Origin: Bacteroides thetaiotaomicron VPI-5482
Lineage (GTDB): Bacteria; Bacteroidota; Bacteroidia; Bacteroidales; Bacteroidaceae
NCBI RefSeq assembly: GCF_000011065.1
Contig: NC_004663.1
Coordinates: forward strand, 3,162,001 to 3,226,000
Direction of reading: 5' to 3'
Length of the DNA: 64,000 nucleotides
Part shown: positions 35,963-45,330 of the stretch, one piece after another
Numbering within the stretch: position 1 is the first letter of the stretch
How the letters are laid out: every line of letters starts with the position of its first letter
Program-made: the position numbers and the translations under genes
Notes under the pieces: generated by a model
Told to the model about the DNA's origin: nothing
Databases searched by the model: none
The model's input: only the letters and a program-made list of their open reading frames with translations

Positions 35963-36901
35963 TTATTCTATCCGGATGCTGTCTCCTTCTTCACTGATCG
36001 AATAAGTAAACGGGTGATCTTTCTGGATAACCTTGAGAATGTGTTCAACGCCGTCCTGTTCCTTGAACTTGCCCGTACAGCGATAATTCAGCACTTTCGG
36101 ATTCTCTACGGTGATCTTCACATTATAATATTTCTCCAGCTTGGTGAGGATGCAACTGAAAGGAGAATCGTCGAAGCAATACAGACCTTCCCGCCAGCGC
36201 AGATAATCATAAGAAGGCAGAACGGCTTTTTTATATTTCCCCTGATAGGAACCGAAGAATTCATTCTTAGTCAGGCGGGTCAGCGGACGTTCATTGTCAT
36301 AAGCGTAAATATCAACGATGCCCTCTACCAAGGTAGTCTCAAATTCATTGCTTCCTTTATAAGCGCAGACGTTGAAATGAGTGCCTACCACTCTGACCTG
36401 ATTGGTCTCCGTATTTACGTAGAAAGGTATCTCCTTATTCTTCGCTACTTCGAAATAAGCCTCTCCGTCCAGTTCCACATCTCTGTCGCGGCGCCCGAAG
36501 TCAGATCTGTAGCTCAGCGTCGATTCAGAATTCAGCCAGACTTTGGTTCCGTCCGCCAGCGTAATCTGTGCCCGTTGACCGGCAGGAACAGTGACCGTCT
36601 GCAACTGTGCCAATTTATCATACTGATATTCATTAATCAGAAATCCACAACTGACAGCTACAATTACAGCAGCAGCTATACGGGCACTCCACCTTAACAT
36701 GGGAATGATGCGAGCGCCCGCGCCTGCTTTCTCTCTCATTTTTCTCTTAGAGTCAGTAAAAAGGGCGATGTCAAACAGCATACGTTCTTTCTGCAATGTC
36801 TTCCGGTTTTCTTCCGATTCGTCCACCCAGTTAAGAATGCGTTTTTCTTCGTCGACAGAAGTCTCGCCCTTAAAATATTTATGTAGTAAATCCTGGTTCA
36901 T
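35963..36901 (-). CDS. FecR-family anti-sigma factor
   Basis: 312 residues. The N-terminal cytoplasmic domain (about 1-65) ends with one transmembrane helix (IAAAVIVAVSCGFLI, about 75-90). The periplasmic FecR domain carries the signature TVPAGQRAQITLADGTKVWL and SLTL-like SESTLSYRSDFG. The C-terminal DUF4974 domain (about 245-312, FDDSPFSCILTKLEKYYNVK) is expected to contact the SusC STN domain. It holds the ECF sigma factor inactive until the transporter binds substrate. It is located between the sigma gene (105 bp) and susC (209 bp). Confidence 0.93.
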   Translation of the reverse strand: MNQDLLHKYFKGETSVDEEKRILNWVDESEENRKTLQKERMLFDIALFTDSKRKMREKAGAGARIIPMLRWSARIAAAVIVAVSCGFLINEYQYDKLAQLQTVTVPAGQRAQITLADGTKVWLNSESTLSYRSDFGRRDRDVELDGEAYFEVAKNKEIPFYVNTETNQVRVVGTHFNVCAYKGSNEFETTLVEGIVDIYAYDNERPLTRLTKNEFFGSYQGKYKKAVLPSYDYLRWREGLYCFDDSPFSCILTKLEKYYNVKITVENPKVLNYRCTGKFKEQDGVEHILKVIQKDHPFTYSISEEGDSIRIE

Positions 36902-37006
36902 AGATATTGGCTTTTCCTATTTATATTTATAGAAAGGCTTTTTCTCTCCCTTCTATATATAAAACAGGTCAGCCTTGAACAACCCTAACGAAAAATGCGA
37001 TTATTT

Positions 37007-37570
37007 TTAAAAAAGAATAGAAACCAGGTAATCTTTCAGTTCGGTACGCAGAATTTTCAATGCTTTGGTGATGTGGAACTCCACACTTTTGACGGAAATG
37101 CCGAGTTGTTCCGCTATCTTTTTGTTCGGAGTATTTTGATAACGGCTCAATATAAAAATCTGCCGGCTTTGGTTCGGCATACGTTTCAATGCTTTCTGTA
37201 CGATATGCTGTATTTCCGAATCAAAGATCGCATCCGGTTCGCAGGCTTCCAGTGTAGAGATTCTCAGGTCCAGTTCCCGCTGGCTATGGCTATTTATCTC
37301 TTCTTCGGCCCGAAGACGCACCTGCAGATGTGCCAGATAGTTGAGCGCTTTGTTTTTGATGATAGTCAGCAGCAGACCGTGCAGATTGGAATCTTCTTCC
37401 CACTTATCCCTGTTTTCCCACAGAGTAATCATTGACTCCATCAATATATCTTCCGCCTCCTGCCTGTCTCTTATATAAGAATAGGCAAACGACAAAAACT
37501 TCTCTTGATTCTCATGAAAGAATTCAGAAAAAAGTTGAATAGAAGATATGTTGTTCGTTTGGTGCATCAC
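37007..37570 (-). CDS. ECF-type RNA polymerase sigma factor (Bacteroidales type)
   Basis: 187 residues. Region 2 is seen in FLSFAYSYIRDRQEAEDILM and MITLWENRDKW; region 4 is seen in MPNQSRQIFILSRYQNTPNK and KIAEQLGISVKSVEFHITKA, a clear HTH. This is the RNA polymerase sigma-70 family 1 type that partners FecR/SusC loci in Bacteroidetes. It likely drives transcription of the susC-susD pair when released. The preceding minus-strand gene, pnp, has its own terminator, so this is the first gene of the regulatory unit. Confidence 0.93.
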   Translation of the reverse strand: MMHQTNNISSIQLFSEFFHENQEKFLSFAYSYIRDRQEAEDILMESMITLWENRDKWEEDSNLHGLLLTIIKNKALNYLAHLQVRLRAEEEINSHSQRELDLRISTLEACEPDAIFDSEIQHIVQKALKRMPNQSRQIFILSRYQNTPNKKIAEQLGISVKSVEFHITKALKILRTELKDYLVSILF

Positions 37571-37646
37571 GCATAAGATTTACAGGCTATTTTCATTAGT
37601 TCGTACAAAAGAACACATATTTTCGCAGAAAAGCAAAATAATAGAC

Positions 37647-37682
37647 AAAAAAAATAGCCCGAATACTGAGTAATCGGGCTAT
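37647..37682 (-). terminator. rho-independent terminator of pnp
   Basis: Read on the minus strand, ATAGCCCGATTA (37682-37671) pairs with the reverse complement part AATACTGAG side at CGGGCTAT (37661-37654), followed by T8. The stem is about 9 bp with strong GC content, 28-60 bp after the pnp stop codon at 37710. Confidence 0.88.
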
Positions 37683-37709
37683 CACATTATCTAAAAGCTA
37701 TCTGCTTTT

Positions 37710-39836
37710 TTACTTCTTTTCCGGTCTTGGCATCAATACTTTTCTTGAAAGTTTGAATTTTCCTGTCTTCGGATCGATGTCGATCAGTTTCACTTCGATC
37801 TCATCACCTTCCTTGATTCCGGCTTCTTCCACTGTTTCCAGACGTTTCCAGTCGATCTCGGAAATGTGCAGCAAACCGTCTTTACCCGGCAGGAATTCAA
37901 TGAATGCACCGTAAGGCATGATAGAGCGAACTTTACCTTTATATACTTCGCCTACTTCAGGAACAGCAACGATTGCTTTGATCATGCGCATTGCATCATC
38001 AATACATTTCTTGTTGGTTCCGGAAACTTCGATGCGTCCCATACCGTCTGTTTCTTCGATAGTGATAACAGCACCGGTCTCTTCCTGCATACCTTGAATG
38101 ATTTTTCCACCAGGGCCGATTACAGCTCCGATAAATTCTTTAGGAATAGTCATTGTTTCAATGCGAGGAGCATGGTCTTTCAGGTCAGCACGCGGTTCAG
38201 CGATTGTCTCGGTGATCTTGTCGAGGATGTGCATACGTCCTTCTTTAGCCTGGTTCAAAGCACGTTCCAGAATTTCGTAAGACAGACCGTCTACCTTGAT
38301 ATCCATCTGAGTAGCAGTGATACCGTCTCTTGTTCCGGTTACCTTGAAGTCCATATCTCCGAGGTGGTCTTCGTCACCGAGGATGTCAGACAATACAGCA
38401 TATTTTTCTTCGCCCGGATTCTTGATCAGTCCCATAGCAATACCCGATACCGGCTTCTTGATCTTCACACCGGCATCCATCAATGCCAATGTTCCAGCAC
38501 ATACGGTAGCCATAGAAGAAGAACCGTTAGATTCGAGGATTTCCGAAACAACACGTACTACGTATGGATAGTCAGCAGGAATCTGTCCTTTCAAGGCACG
38601 CCAAGCCAAGTGACCGTGACCGATTTCACGACGGCCTACACCACGTTGAGCTTTTGCTTCGCCTGTAGAGAAAGGAGGGAAGTTATAGTGCAGCAGGAAA
38701 CGTTCTTTTCCGTGTTCCAATACATTGTCGATAATCTTTTCGTCGAGCTTCGTACCCAAAGTGACAGAAGTCAGAGACTGAGTTTCACCACGAGTGAAAA
38801 TAGCAGATCCGTGAGGACCGGGCAGAGGACCAACCTCACACCAGATCGGGCGGATTTCAGTAGTCTTACGACCATCCAGGCGCTTGCCTTCGTCAAGAAT
38901 TGAACGACGCATCGCTTCTTTTTCTACATCATGATAGTAACGGTCGATCAGCGGAGCTTTTTCTTCAAGTTCTTCTTCAGAGAACTGAGCCTTGAACTCT
39001 TCGCGGATAGCATCAAAAGCATCGAAACGTTCGTGCTTGTTGTTATTTCCGGAAGCAGCTACTGCATAAGCCTTGTCATAACAAGCCTCACGAACTGCCT
39101 TACGCAATTCTTCATCGTTTACTTCATGGTTATATTCACGTTTCACTGTCTTGCCTACTTCTTCAGTCAGCTCCATCTGAGCCTTGCAATGCACTTTGAT
39201 AGCTTCGTGAGCTACCTTCATTGCTTCCAGCAGTTCAGCTTCAGATACTTCGTGCATTTCGCCTTCTACCATCATGATGTTATCATAAGTAGCGGCAACC
39301 ATCAGGTCCATATCAGCTTTTTCCAGTTGGTCAAAAGTAGGATTGATTACAAACTGACCGTCGATACGTGCTACACGTACTTCCGAGATCGGTCCGTTGA
39401 AAGGAATATCTGAAACAGCGAGTGCTGCAGAAGCTGCCAATCCGGCCAGTGCATCCGGCATATCTACACCGTCAGCAGAGAAAAGGATGATATTTACATA
39501 TACTTCTGCGTGATAATTATCAGGGAATAGTGGGCGGAGAGCGCGGTCAACGAGACGACAAGTCAAAATCTCATAATCGGAAGCTCTACCTTCTCTCTTG
39601 GTGAAGCCACCAGGAAAACGGCCGAATGCCGCAAATTTTTCTTTATACTCTACCTGCAAAGGCATGAAATCTGTTCCGGGAACTGCATCTTTAGCGGCAC
39701 AAACAGTAGCTAATAACATGGTGTTTCCCATGCGTAGCATTACAGAACCGTCTGCCTGTTTTGCCAACTTTCCCGTCTCGAGTGTGATGGTTCTTCCATC
39801 AGGTAACTCGATCGTCTTAACAATTGGGTTAATCAT
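37710..39836 (-). CDS. pnp: polyribonucleotide nucleotidyltransferase (PNPase)
   Basis: 708 residues, standard length. It has two RNase PH domains (first about 10-230, with LMLRMGNT-like [20 protein letters not shown]; second about 330-540, with [20 protein letters not shown]), a KH domain (about 560-620, [20 protein letters not shown]) and an S1 domain (about 630-700, [20 protein letters not shown]). It degrades RNA 3' to 5' using phosphate and can add nucleotides. It is a single-gene unit, in the opposite direction to the lipoprotein at 40032. Confidence 0.97.
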
Positions 39837-39977
39837 AAAAATTGTTTTATCTATACTTTTCTTTCAAAATTCCTGCAAAGATATACATTTCTCGTTGTAA
39901 TCAGGTGGAAATGAGCTAAAAAGTTAGACGCTATATGTTTTTTTTGCAAAATAGAGGTGAAGAAGCAGGCAAAAAGC

Positions 39978-40007
39978 TTTGAGTAATCTTGAAAAGACGT
40001 ATATTTG
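39978..40007 (+). promoter_or_regulatory. promoter of the thioredoxin-fold lipoprotein gene
   Basis: TTTG at 39978-39981, an 18-bp spacer, and TATATTTG at 40000-40007, a full Bacteroides consensus 25 bp before the start codon. Confidence 0.75.
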
Positions 40008-40031
40008 CAACTCTTAAAAAACACACGAGAT

Positions 40032-41183
40032 ATGAAAAAGATAACTTTTGTAGCGCTTGCCGCACTTACCATTACAGCTTGTAGTTCCGGTCCTGAGTTT
40101 GAAGTGAACGGAGACATATCAGGGGCCGACGGGAAAATGCTTTATCTCGAAGCTTCCGGTCTGGAAGGTATTGTTCCGCTTGATTCGGTTAAATTGAAAG
40201 GAGAAGGTACATTCAAGTTTAAACAACCCCGCCCCGAATCACCCGAGTTTTATCGCTTGCGGGTAGACAACAAAGTCATCAACTTTTCTGTGGATTCTAT
40301 CGAAACGCTACAGATCAACGCTCCATACGTTGATTTCTCTACCGCCTACACGGTAGAAGGATCTGAAAACAGCAGTAAGATAAAGGAACTGACGCTGAAA
40401 CAAATCAATCTTCAAAAGAATGTGGACGAGCAACTGAATGCGCTGCGTGCCAACAAACTGGGACACGATACGTTTGAAGAGAACCTCGCAACACTGCTGA
40501 AGAACTATAAGGAGGACGTCAAAGTGAATTATATATTCGCAGCTCCCAACACGGCAGCCGCTTACTTCGCCCTGTTCCAAAAGCTGAATGACTATCTGAT
40601 CTTCGATCCGCTGAACAACAAGGACGATGTAAAATGTTTTGCAGCTGTCGCTACCAGCCTCAACAATACATATCCGGATGCTGTACGTTCAAAAAATCTA
40701 TATAATATCGTAATCAAAGGGATGAAAAATACCCGTCAGCCACAGAGCAAGTCTCTGGAAATTCCACAGGACAAGATCATCGAGACCGGTATTATCGACA
40801 TCGCCCTGCGTGACGTGAAAGGAAATACCCGCAAACTGACCGACCTGAAAGGGAAAGTAGTGCTGCTGGATTTCTCCGTATTCCAGTCACCGGCAGGAGC
40901 GCCTCACAATATGATGCTTCGCGAACTATATAATAAATACGCAAAGGATGGGCTGGAAATCTATCAGGTATCTCTCGACGCAGACGAGCACTACTGGAAA
41001 ACCGCAGCAGGCAACCTGCCCTGGGTTTGCGTACGTGACGGCAACGGTGTCTACTCGACCAACGTAGCTGTATATAATGTTCGCCAGGTTCCATCCATCT
41101 TCCTGATCAACCGGAACAACGAACTGAAGCTCCGCGGCGAAGACATCAAAGACCTCGAAGCATCCGTCAAGTCATTACTCTAA
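40032..41183 (+). CDS. thioredoxin-like (AhpC/TSA-type) lipoprotein lacking CxxC
   Basis: 383 residues from ATG 40032, where the lipoprotein signal begins (MKKITFVALAALTITACSSG). An N-terminal DUF4369-type beta domain (about 22-130) precedes a helical linker and a C-terminal thioredoxin fold (about 255-383). The usual WCGPC site is missing: the segment reads VVLLDFSVFQSPAGAPHNMM, with no Cys in the active loop, although the cis-Pro region VRQVPSIFLIN is kept. It thus cannot act as a normal disulfide reductase. It may be a binding or chaperone-like protein of the envelope. It is monocistronic between pnp and greA. Confidence 0.85.
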   Translation: MKKITFVALAALTITACSSGPEFEVNGDISGADGKMLYLEASGLEGIVPLDSVKLKGEGTFKFKQPRPESPEFYRLRVDNKVINFSVDSIETLQINAPYVDFSTAYTVEGSENSSKIKELTLKQINLQKNVDEQLNALRANKLGHDTFEENLATLLKNYKEDVKVNYIFAAPNTAAAYFALFQKLNDYLIFDPLNNKDDVKCFAAVATSLNNTYPDAVRSKNLYNIVIKGMKNTRQPQSKSLEIPQDKIIETGIIDIALRDVKGNTRKLTDLKGKVVLLDFSVFQSPAGAPHNMMLRELYNKYAKDGLEIYQVSLDADEHYWKTAAGNLPWVCVRDGNGVYSTNVAVYNVRQVPSIFLINRNNELKLRGEDIKDLEASVKSLL

Positions 41184-41238
41184 GTTGTTATAATTTAGCA
41201 TATTTCATTTAAATATGTTACATAGCATCATTTTTCAC

Positions 41239-41269
41239 TTGACAGATATCACTTAAAAGTCTATCTTTG
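41239..41269 (+). promoter_or_regulatory. promoter of the greA leader
   Basis: TTG at 41239-41241, a 20-bp spacer, and TATCTTTG at 41262-41269. Transcription should start at about 41276, only some 17 nt before the terminator hairpin at 41293. Confidence 0.8.
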
Positions 41270-41292
41270 CAGAGAAATAATTGAAGAGAGGG

Positions 41293-41326
41293 TTCCAACA
41301 TGTGCCATGTTGGAATTCTTTTTTGT
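41293..41326 (+). terminator. leader terminator (attenuator) ahead of greA
   Basis: TTCCAACATG (41293-41302) pairs perfectly with CATGTTGGAA (41306-41315) around a 3-nt loop, followed by TTCTTTTTTG. It has the form of a rho-independent terminator placed between the promoter and the greA start codon at 41364. Reading past it is needed for greA expression. Confidence 0.8.
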
Positions 41327-41363
41327 TTATATGACCATTTTAAATAAAAGGAGGAAAAACATC

Positions 41364-41828
41364 ATGGCTTATATGTCAGAAGAAGGTTACAAAAAGTTAA
41401 TGGCAGAATTAAAGGAACTGGAAACAGTGGAACGCCCCAAAATCTCTGCGGCTATAGCCGAAGCAAGGGATAAAGGCGACTTGTCGGAAAATGCAGAATA
41501 TGATGCAGCCAAAGAAGCACAGGGGATGCTTGAAATGCGCATCAACAAATTGAAAACGGTCATTGCAGATGCCAAGATCATCGACGAGTCCAAACTAAAG
41601 ACAGACTCTGTACAGATTCTGAACAAAGTGGAGCTGAAGAACGTCAAAAATGGCATGAAGATGACTTATACCATCGTTTCCGAAAGCGAAGCTAACCTGA
41701 AAGAAGGCAAGATTTCCGTAAACACCCCGATTGCACAAGGTCTGCTTGGCAAGAAAGTAGGTGATATTGCAGAAATTACCGTACCGCAGGGTAAAATTGC
41801 ATTAGAAGTAGTAAACATATCAATTTAA
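41364..41828 (+). CDS. greA: transcription elongation factor GreA
   Basis: 154 residues from ATG 41364, chosen because AAGGAGG lies 9-15 bp upstream, an unusually strong Shine-Dalgarno for Bacteroides. The frame runs upstream to 41307 but would start inside the hairpin. The N-terminal coiled-coil hairpin has the tip ARDKGDLSENAEYDAAKEAQ, whose two acidic residues enter the RNA polymerase active site. The C-terminal FKBP-like domain ends TPIAQGLLGKKVGDIAEITV. It rescues backtracked polymerase by stimulating RNA cleavage. It has a hairpin leader; a terminator follows at 41833-41866. Confidence 0.97.
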   Translation: MAYMSEEGYKKLMAELKELETVERPKISAAIAEARDKGDLSENAEYDAAKEAQGMLEMRINKLKTVIADAKIIDESKLKTDSVQILNKVELKNVKNGMKMTYTIVSESEANLKEGKISVNTPIAQGLLGKKVGDIAEITVPQGKIALEVVNISI

Positions 41829-41832
41829 CAGA

Positions 41833-41866
41833 AAGGCAGGTCTCCGTGTGAGGCTTGCCTTCTTTT
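41833..41866 (+). terminator. terminator after greA
   Basis: AAAGGCAGG (41833-41841) pairs with CTTGCCTT (41855-41862) with minor mismatch, followed by CTTTT. The HIT gene starts 15 bp later, so readthrough could also express it. Confidence 0.6.
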
Positions 41867-41880
41867 ATCTATCAAAGATT

Positions 41881-42273
41881 ATGGCAACAATATTCAGTAG
41901 AATCATCGCAGGCGAAATTCCTTGCTACAAGATAGCGGAAAACGATCGTTTTTTTGCTTTTCTTGATATCAATCCATTGGTAAAGGGACATACGCTGGTA
42001 GTCCCCAAACAGGAAGTAGACTACATCTTCGATTTAAGTGACGAAGACCTCGCAGCAATGCACGTATTCGCAAAGAAGATAGCCCGTGCCATCGAAAAAG
42101 CCTTCCCTTGTAAAAAGGTAGGCGAAGCGGTTATCGGCCTGGAAGTACCGCATGCCCATATCCACTTAATTCCTATTCAGAAGGAATCGGATATGTTGTT
42201 CTCCAATCCGAAACTGAAATTATCGGATGAAGAATTTAAATCCATTGCGCAAGCAATCAGCTCCTCTCTATAA
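41881..42273 (+). CDS. HIT-family nucleotide-binding hydrolase
   Basis: 130 residues from ATG 41881, the start that matches the family N terminus (MATIFSRIIAGEIPCYKIAE). The histidine triad is intact in VPHAHIHLIPIQ (HxHxH). Members hydrolyse the phosphoramidate bond of adenosine 5'-monophosphoramidate and similar nucleotides. It is soluble and cytoplasmic. It follows greA by 52 bp on the same strand, with a terminator between, and ends with a strong terminator at 42296. Confidence 0.93.
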   Translation: MATIFSRIIAGEIPCYKIAENDRFFAFLDINPLVKGHTLVVPKQEVDYIFDLSDEDLAAMHVFAKKIARAIEKAFPCKKVGEAVIGLEVPHAHIHLIPIQKESDMLFSNPKLKLSDEEFKSIAQAISSSL

Positions 42274-42295
42274 AACATGATGACGACATAAGCGA

Positions 42296-42328
42296 GCGGG
42301 CACCCTGAGAAGGGCGCCCGCTTTTTTT
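42296..42328 (+). terminator. rho-independent terminator after the HIT gene
   Basis: GCGGGC-CCCT (42296-42306) pairs with AGGG-GCCCGC (42311-42321) with a small bulge, followed by T7. The convergent transporter gene ends at 42350. Confidence 0.9.
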
Positions 42329-42349
42329 CATATCATACATTATATATGA

Positions 42350-43270
42350 TTATTTCTTCAAGGGGTCCGGCGACTTGTCTTTGCTTTCGGCTACCTCAAC
42401 CAGATAAACGCCGATACAAATAAAAATGATGGCACACGTCTGCGTCCAGCTAAAACGGTCCTGTCCGAGAGCCAGAGAAGCAATGGTCGCAACAATCAGA
42501 ATCAGATAACCGTAGATCGCGACGACTGTTGTTTTCAGATACTTCAGACCGACCGGAAGCAACATATAGCTGATCGTTGTCGGAAATATGAGTACAAACA
42601 TCAATATCAGGAAAGGTGTCCAATGGAACGGCATAGAGAACACCGGCGCATCGAATCCTGTAATAAATGTCACAATAATAGCAGAAACCGCCGCACCGGA
42701 GAATGTATATCTCAACATAGTCATCGCCCCGATAGATGAAAGGATACGCTGACTCAGAATCAGATAGACAGCATAAACGATGGAACTGATCAGGCAAAGC
42801 ATATTCCCCACGAAAGCATCGGAGGCCAAATCATCGCTCTGTTGGGTCAGGATGCAGACCAGTGCACCGACCAGTCCGATTGAGATTCCAAGAATTTTCT
42901 TCCATGTCGCCTTCTCCTTATAAAAGAAAATCATAATCAGAAACACCCAGATAGGCTGCAGACTGGTAAATATGGAACTGGATACAGGAGTCGTTTTACT
43001 CAATCCCGCCAGATAAAGAAACATAAAGCCGTACAGTCCGAATGCCCCTAACAGGAAAAGCAGCCATTTGTCTTTGGCGGATGACTTTTCCGGCGGCATG
43101 AACCATCCGATCACCCAAAATGCAGCGGCGGCAAAGGTGCAACGAAGTGTCGCACCTGTCAACGGGCTCATCCATAGGGGAAGCAGATACTTCAGGGCAT
43201 TCATATTCAAACCGCTGAATATTTTTGATACAGCCATACTCAGATTGGCTTCCAGTTTCTTATTCTTCAT
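42350..43270 (-). CDS. EamA/DMT-family transporter
   Basis: 306 residues with about ten transmembrane helices arranged as two EamA repeats. Typical segments are TALRCTFAAAAFWVIGWF-like and TTPVSSSIFTSLQPIWVFLI in the first repeat, and LILIVATIASLALGQDRF in the second. The family exports metabolites such as amino acids; the substrate is unknown. It starts 6 bp after the MFS gene stop, so the two form an operon. Confidence 0.9.
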   Translation of the reverse strand: MKNKKLEANLSMAVSKIFSGLNMNALKYLLPLWMSPLTGATLRCTFAAAAFWVIGWFMPPEKSSAKDKWLLFLLGAFGLYGFMFLYLAGLSKTTPVSSSIFTSLQPIWVFLIMIFFYKEKATWKKILGISIGLVGALVCILTQQSDDLASDAFVGNMLCLISSIVYAVYLILSQRILSSIGAMTMLRYTFSGAAVSAIIVTFITGFDAPVFSMPFHWTPFLILMFVLIFPTTISYMLLPVGLKYLKTTVVAIYGYLILIVATIASLALGQDRFSWTQTCAIIFICIGVYLVEVAESKDKSPDPLKK

Positions 43271-43276
43271 CTTTTT

Positions 43277-44509
43277 TTATTTCAGTTGATCGTTAAACAA
43301 AAAGGTATCGCGGCGCAGGTAAGCCCAAAAGAATGTGACAATAGTTATCAACAAGTTGAAGACAAAAGGAAACTCTTGCGACTGGGTATGAAACAGATTT
43401 TGGAGAAAATCTATAATAAAAGGATAAAGCAAGATGGCGAGATAATTCATCATCATTACAAAAGCCAATGCCATTGTCGCCTTTTGAGGCAGTGCCGTAT
43501 GTGTCGTTTTATCATACAGCATAGGCTGAATAATGCCATATCCCAAACCGACCAGGATACATCCCGGAATAATCAGCCATTCGATCGGGGCAATCCAGAT
43601 CAGCGCCAGCCCCACAGCCATAGACAGGAGGCTGTATGCTTTGGTACGCTCTTTCAGTTCATCCACTATCTTGTCCAGACAGAAACCCGGAGCCATAATC
43701 GCTAAAAAGAAAAGCGAGATCATCAGTCCCGAATTGCCACTGGAGAAATGGTGTTTCTCCATCAGGAAAGAAAGGTTGAATATGACTGCCAGCACAATAA
43801 AAGTCGTCACTCCGTAGAAAAGCATGATCTGAAGCAGATGCCTGATATGGATTCCATATTTACTTCCTCCGGTATCTGCGGCAGCCGTTTGTCCGGATGG
43901 CGCGGTACTTTGAGAAGAAGGTTCGACGGCGGCGTCAGACCGGCTCTCTTTTAAGTGACCGACCAGCAGAATAGAAATCAAAGGGAGCAGATAGACCAAA
44001 AACGGCAAATGCCAGCTGACTTCCGCCAGATATCCGGTCACGGCAGTAGCTATCACCAATGTAAAATTGGTAATGGCAGAACTCAATCCGAATTGTTTCA
44101 CCCGGTAAGTACCCACAAAGTATTTTGAGATTAATCCCGTGGACAGCGGAATAATCAGTCCGGAGCCGATGCCCAGCAGGGCACTCACGACGATTAATTG
44201 CCACATTTTGTTGGAGATCAGATACAAGATACCGCTTGCTGCAAAGAGCCAGAGTCCGATTTTCAGGATACGGACAAAATCAACCTTTTCCGTGAGCTTA
44301 CCACCCAAAAGGATAAAAGGGATAATCAGCAACGATGGCAGCGAAGTCAACATCTGAATATCCAGGTCGGTCGCTTTCGGAAAGATTTTGGTAAGGTCGC
44401 CCAATATAGGCGAAACAGCCAGCCCCGGCAAAGAGGTCAATGCCGAGATAGACCAAATAGCTATTAAAGTGATAAGAGGTATTGTTCCCCTTCCAGTTTG
44501 TATTTTCAT
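43277..44509 (-). CDS. MFS-family transporter
   Basis: 410 residues with twelve predicted helices. Seen are IPLITLIAIWSISALTSLPG at the start, the motif A-like LGGKLTEKVDFVRILKIGLW loop after TM2, and GIGSGLIIPLSTGLISKYF in TM4-5. A Ser/Ala/Gln-rich central loop (VEPSSQSTAPSGQTAAADTG) separates the two halves. It is a likely sugar, drug or metabolite exporter. It is the first gene of a pair with the DMT transporter. A hairpin at 44630 and an AT-rich region precede it. Confidence 0.88.
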   Translation of the reverse strand: MKIQTGRGTIPLITLIAIWSISALTSLPGLAVSPILGDLTKIFPKATDLDIQMLTSLPSLLIIPFILLGGKLTEKVDFVRILKIGLWLFAASGILYLISNKMWQLIVVSALLGIGSGLIIPLSTGLISKYFVGTYRVKQFGLSSAITNFTLVIATAVTGYLAEVSWHLPFLVYLLPLISILLVGHLKESRSDAAVEPSSQSTAPSGQTAAADTGGSKYGIHIRHLLQIMLFYGVTTFIVLAVIFNLSFLMEKHHFSSGNSGLMISLFFLAIMAPGFCLDKIVDELKERTKAYSLLSMAVGLALIWIAPIEWLIIPGCILVGLGYGIIQPMLYDKTTHTALPQKATMALAFVMMMNYLAILLYPFIIDFLQNLFHTQSQEFPFVFNLLITIVTFFWAYLRRDTFLFNDQLK

Positions 44510-44629
44510 ATACCGGTTCGTTAAAAGTTTAGGTCTGATGAAAACAATGATTACCTTATAAAGTTCAAATGAGGCAACAGTGAATATTCAAAAAACGGGT
44601 GAAAAACACCCAAAAACTATCAGATTATG

Positions 44630-44661
44630 GCCTAAAAACTATCCGCAAACAGTTTTTAGGC
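44630..44661. repeat. inverted repeat upstream of the MFS gene
   Basis: GCCTAAAAACT (44630-44640) and AGTTTTTAGGC (44651-44661) are perfect inverses around 10 nt. AAAAACTATC also recurs just upstream (44612-44621) and inside the loop. It lies between divergent genes (MFS on minus, sigma on plus), so an operator role is plausible. Confidence 0.6.
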
Positions 44662-44762
44662 TAAATTCCGTCAGTTTCACCCCCGCCGTACTTAAAAAAA
44701 TCCCGTAAACTTGCATCATCGAAATTTAACAACGAATATTCACAATTTAAAAAGCAACGTAT

Positions 44763-45266
44763 ATGAAAAGTGTAAGCTTCAGAAAAGATTTAGTAGGAGT
44801 ACAAGACGAATTACTCCGTTTCGCTTATAAGCTGACAACCGACCGCGAAGAAGCAAACGATTTGTTGCAGGAAACATCATTAAAAGCATTAGACAATGAA
44901 GATAAATATATGCCTGACACAAATTTTAAAGGATGGATGTATACCATCATGCGCAATATCTTTATCAACAACTACCGCAAAGTAGTTCGTGACCAGACAT
45001 TCGTTGACCGGACGGACAACCTTTACCACCTGAATTTACCGCAGGACACAGGGTTTGAAAGTACCGAAAAAGCCTATGACCTGAAAGAGATGCACCGTGT
45101 AGTCAACTCATTACCCAAAGAATACAGAGTGCCTTTCGCCATGCACGTTTCCGGCTTCAAGTACCGCGAAATCGCAGAAAAGCTGAACCTGCCGTTAGGT
45201 ACGATAAAGAGCCGCATATTCTTCACCCGCCAAAAACTGCAGGAAGAACTGAAGGACTTCCGCTAA
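44763..45266 (+). CDS. ECF-type RNA polymerase sigma factor (stand-alone)
   Basis: 167 residues. Region 2 is FAYKLTTDREEANDLLQETS and MYTIMRNIFINNYRK; region 4 is NSLPKEYRVPFAMHVSGFKY and YREIAEKLNLPLGTIKSRIF with its HTH. No anti-sigma gene is adjacent: a terminator at 45331-45367 follows, then gadB. This conserved lone ECF factor of Bacteroides is thought to act in general stress response. A control link to the acid-resistance genes downstream is possible but only positional. Confidence 0.92.
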   Translation: MKSVSFRKDLVGVQDELLRFAYKLTTDREEANDLLQETSLKALDNEDKYMPDTNFKGWMYTIMRNIFINNYRKVVRDQTFVDRTDNLYHLNLPQDTGFESTEKAYDLKEMHRVVNSLPKEYRVPFAMHVSGFKYREIAEKLNLPLGTIKSRIFFTRQKLQEELKDFR

Positions 45267-45330
45267 ACCTTAACAACACAATTCAATAGGTATCAGATAA
45301 CTATAAGCTGCCAGTTGTCAGCGAATAGCC

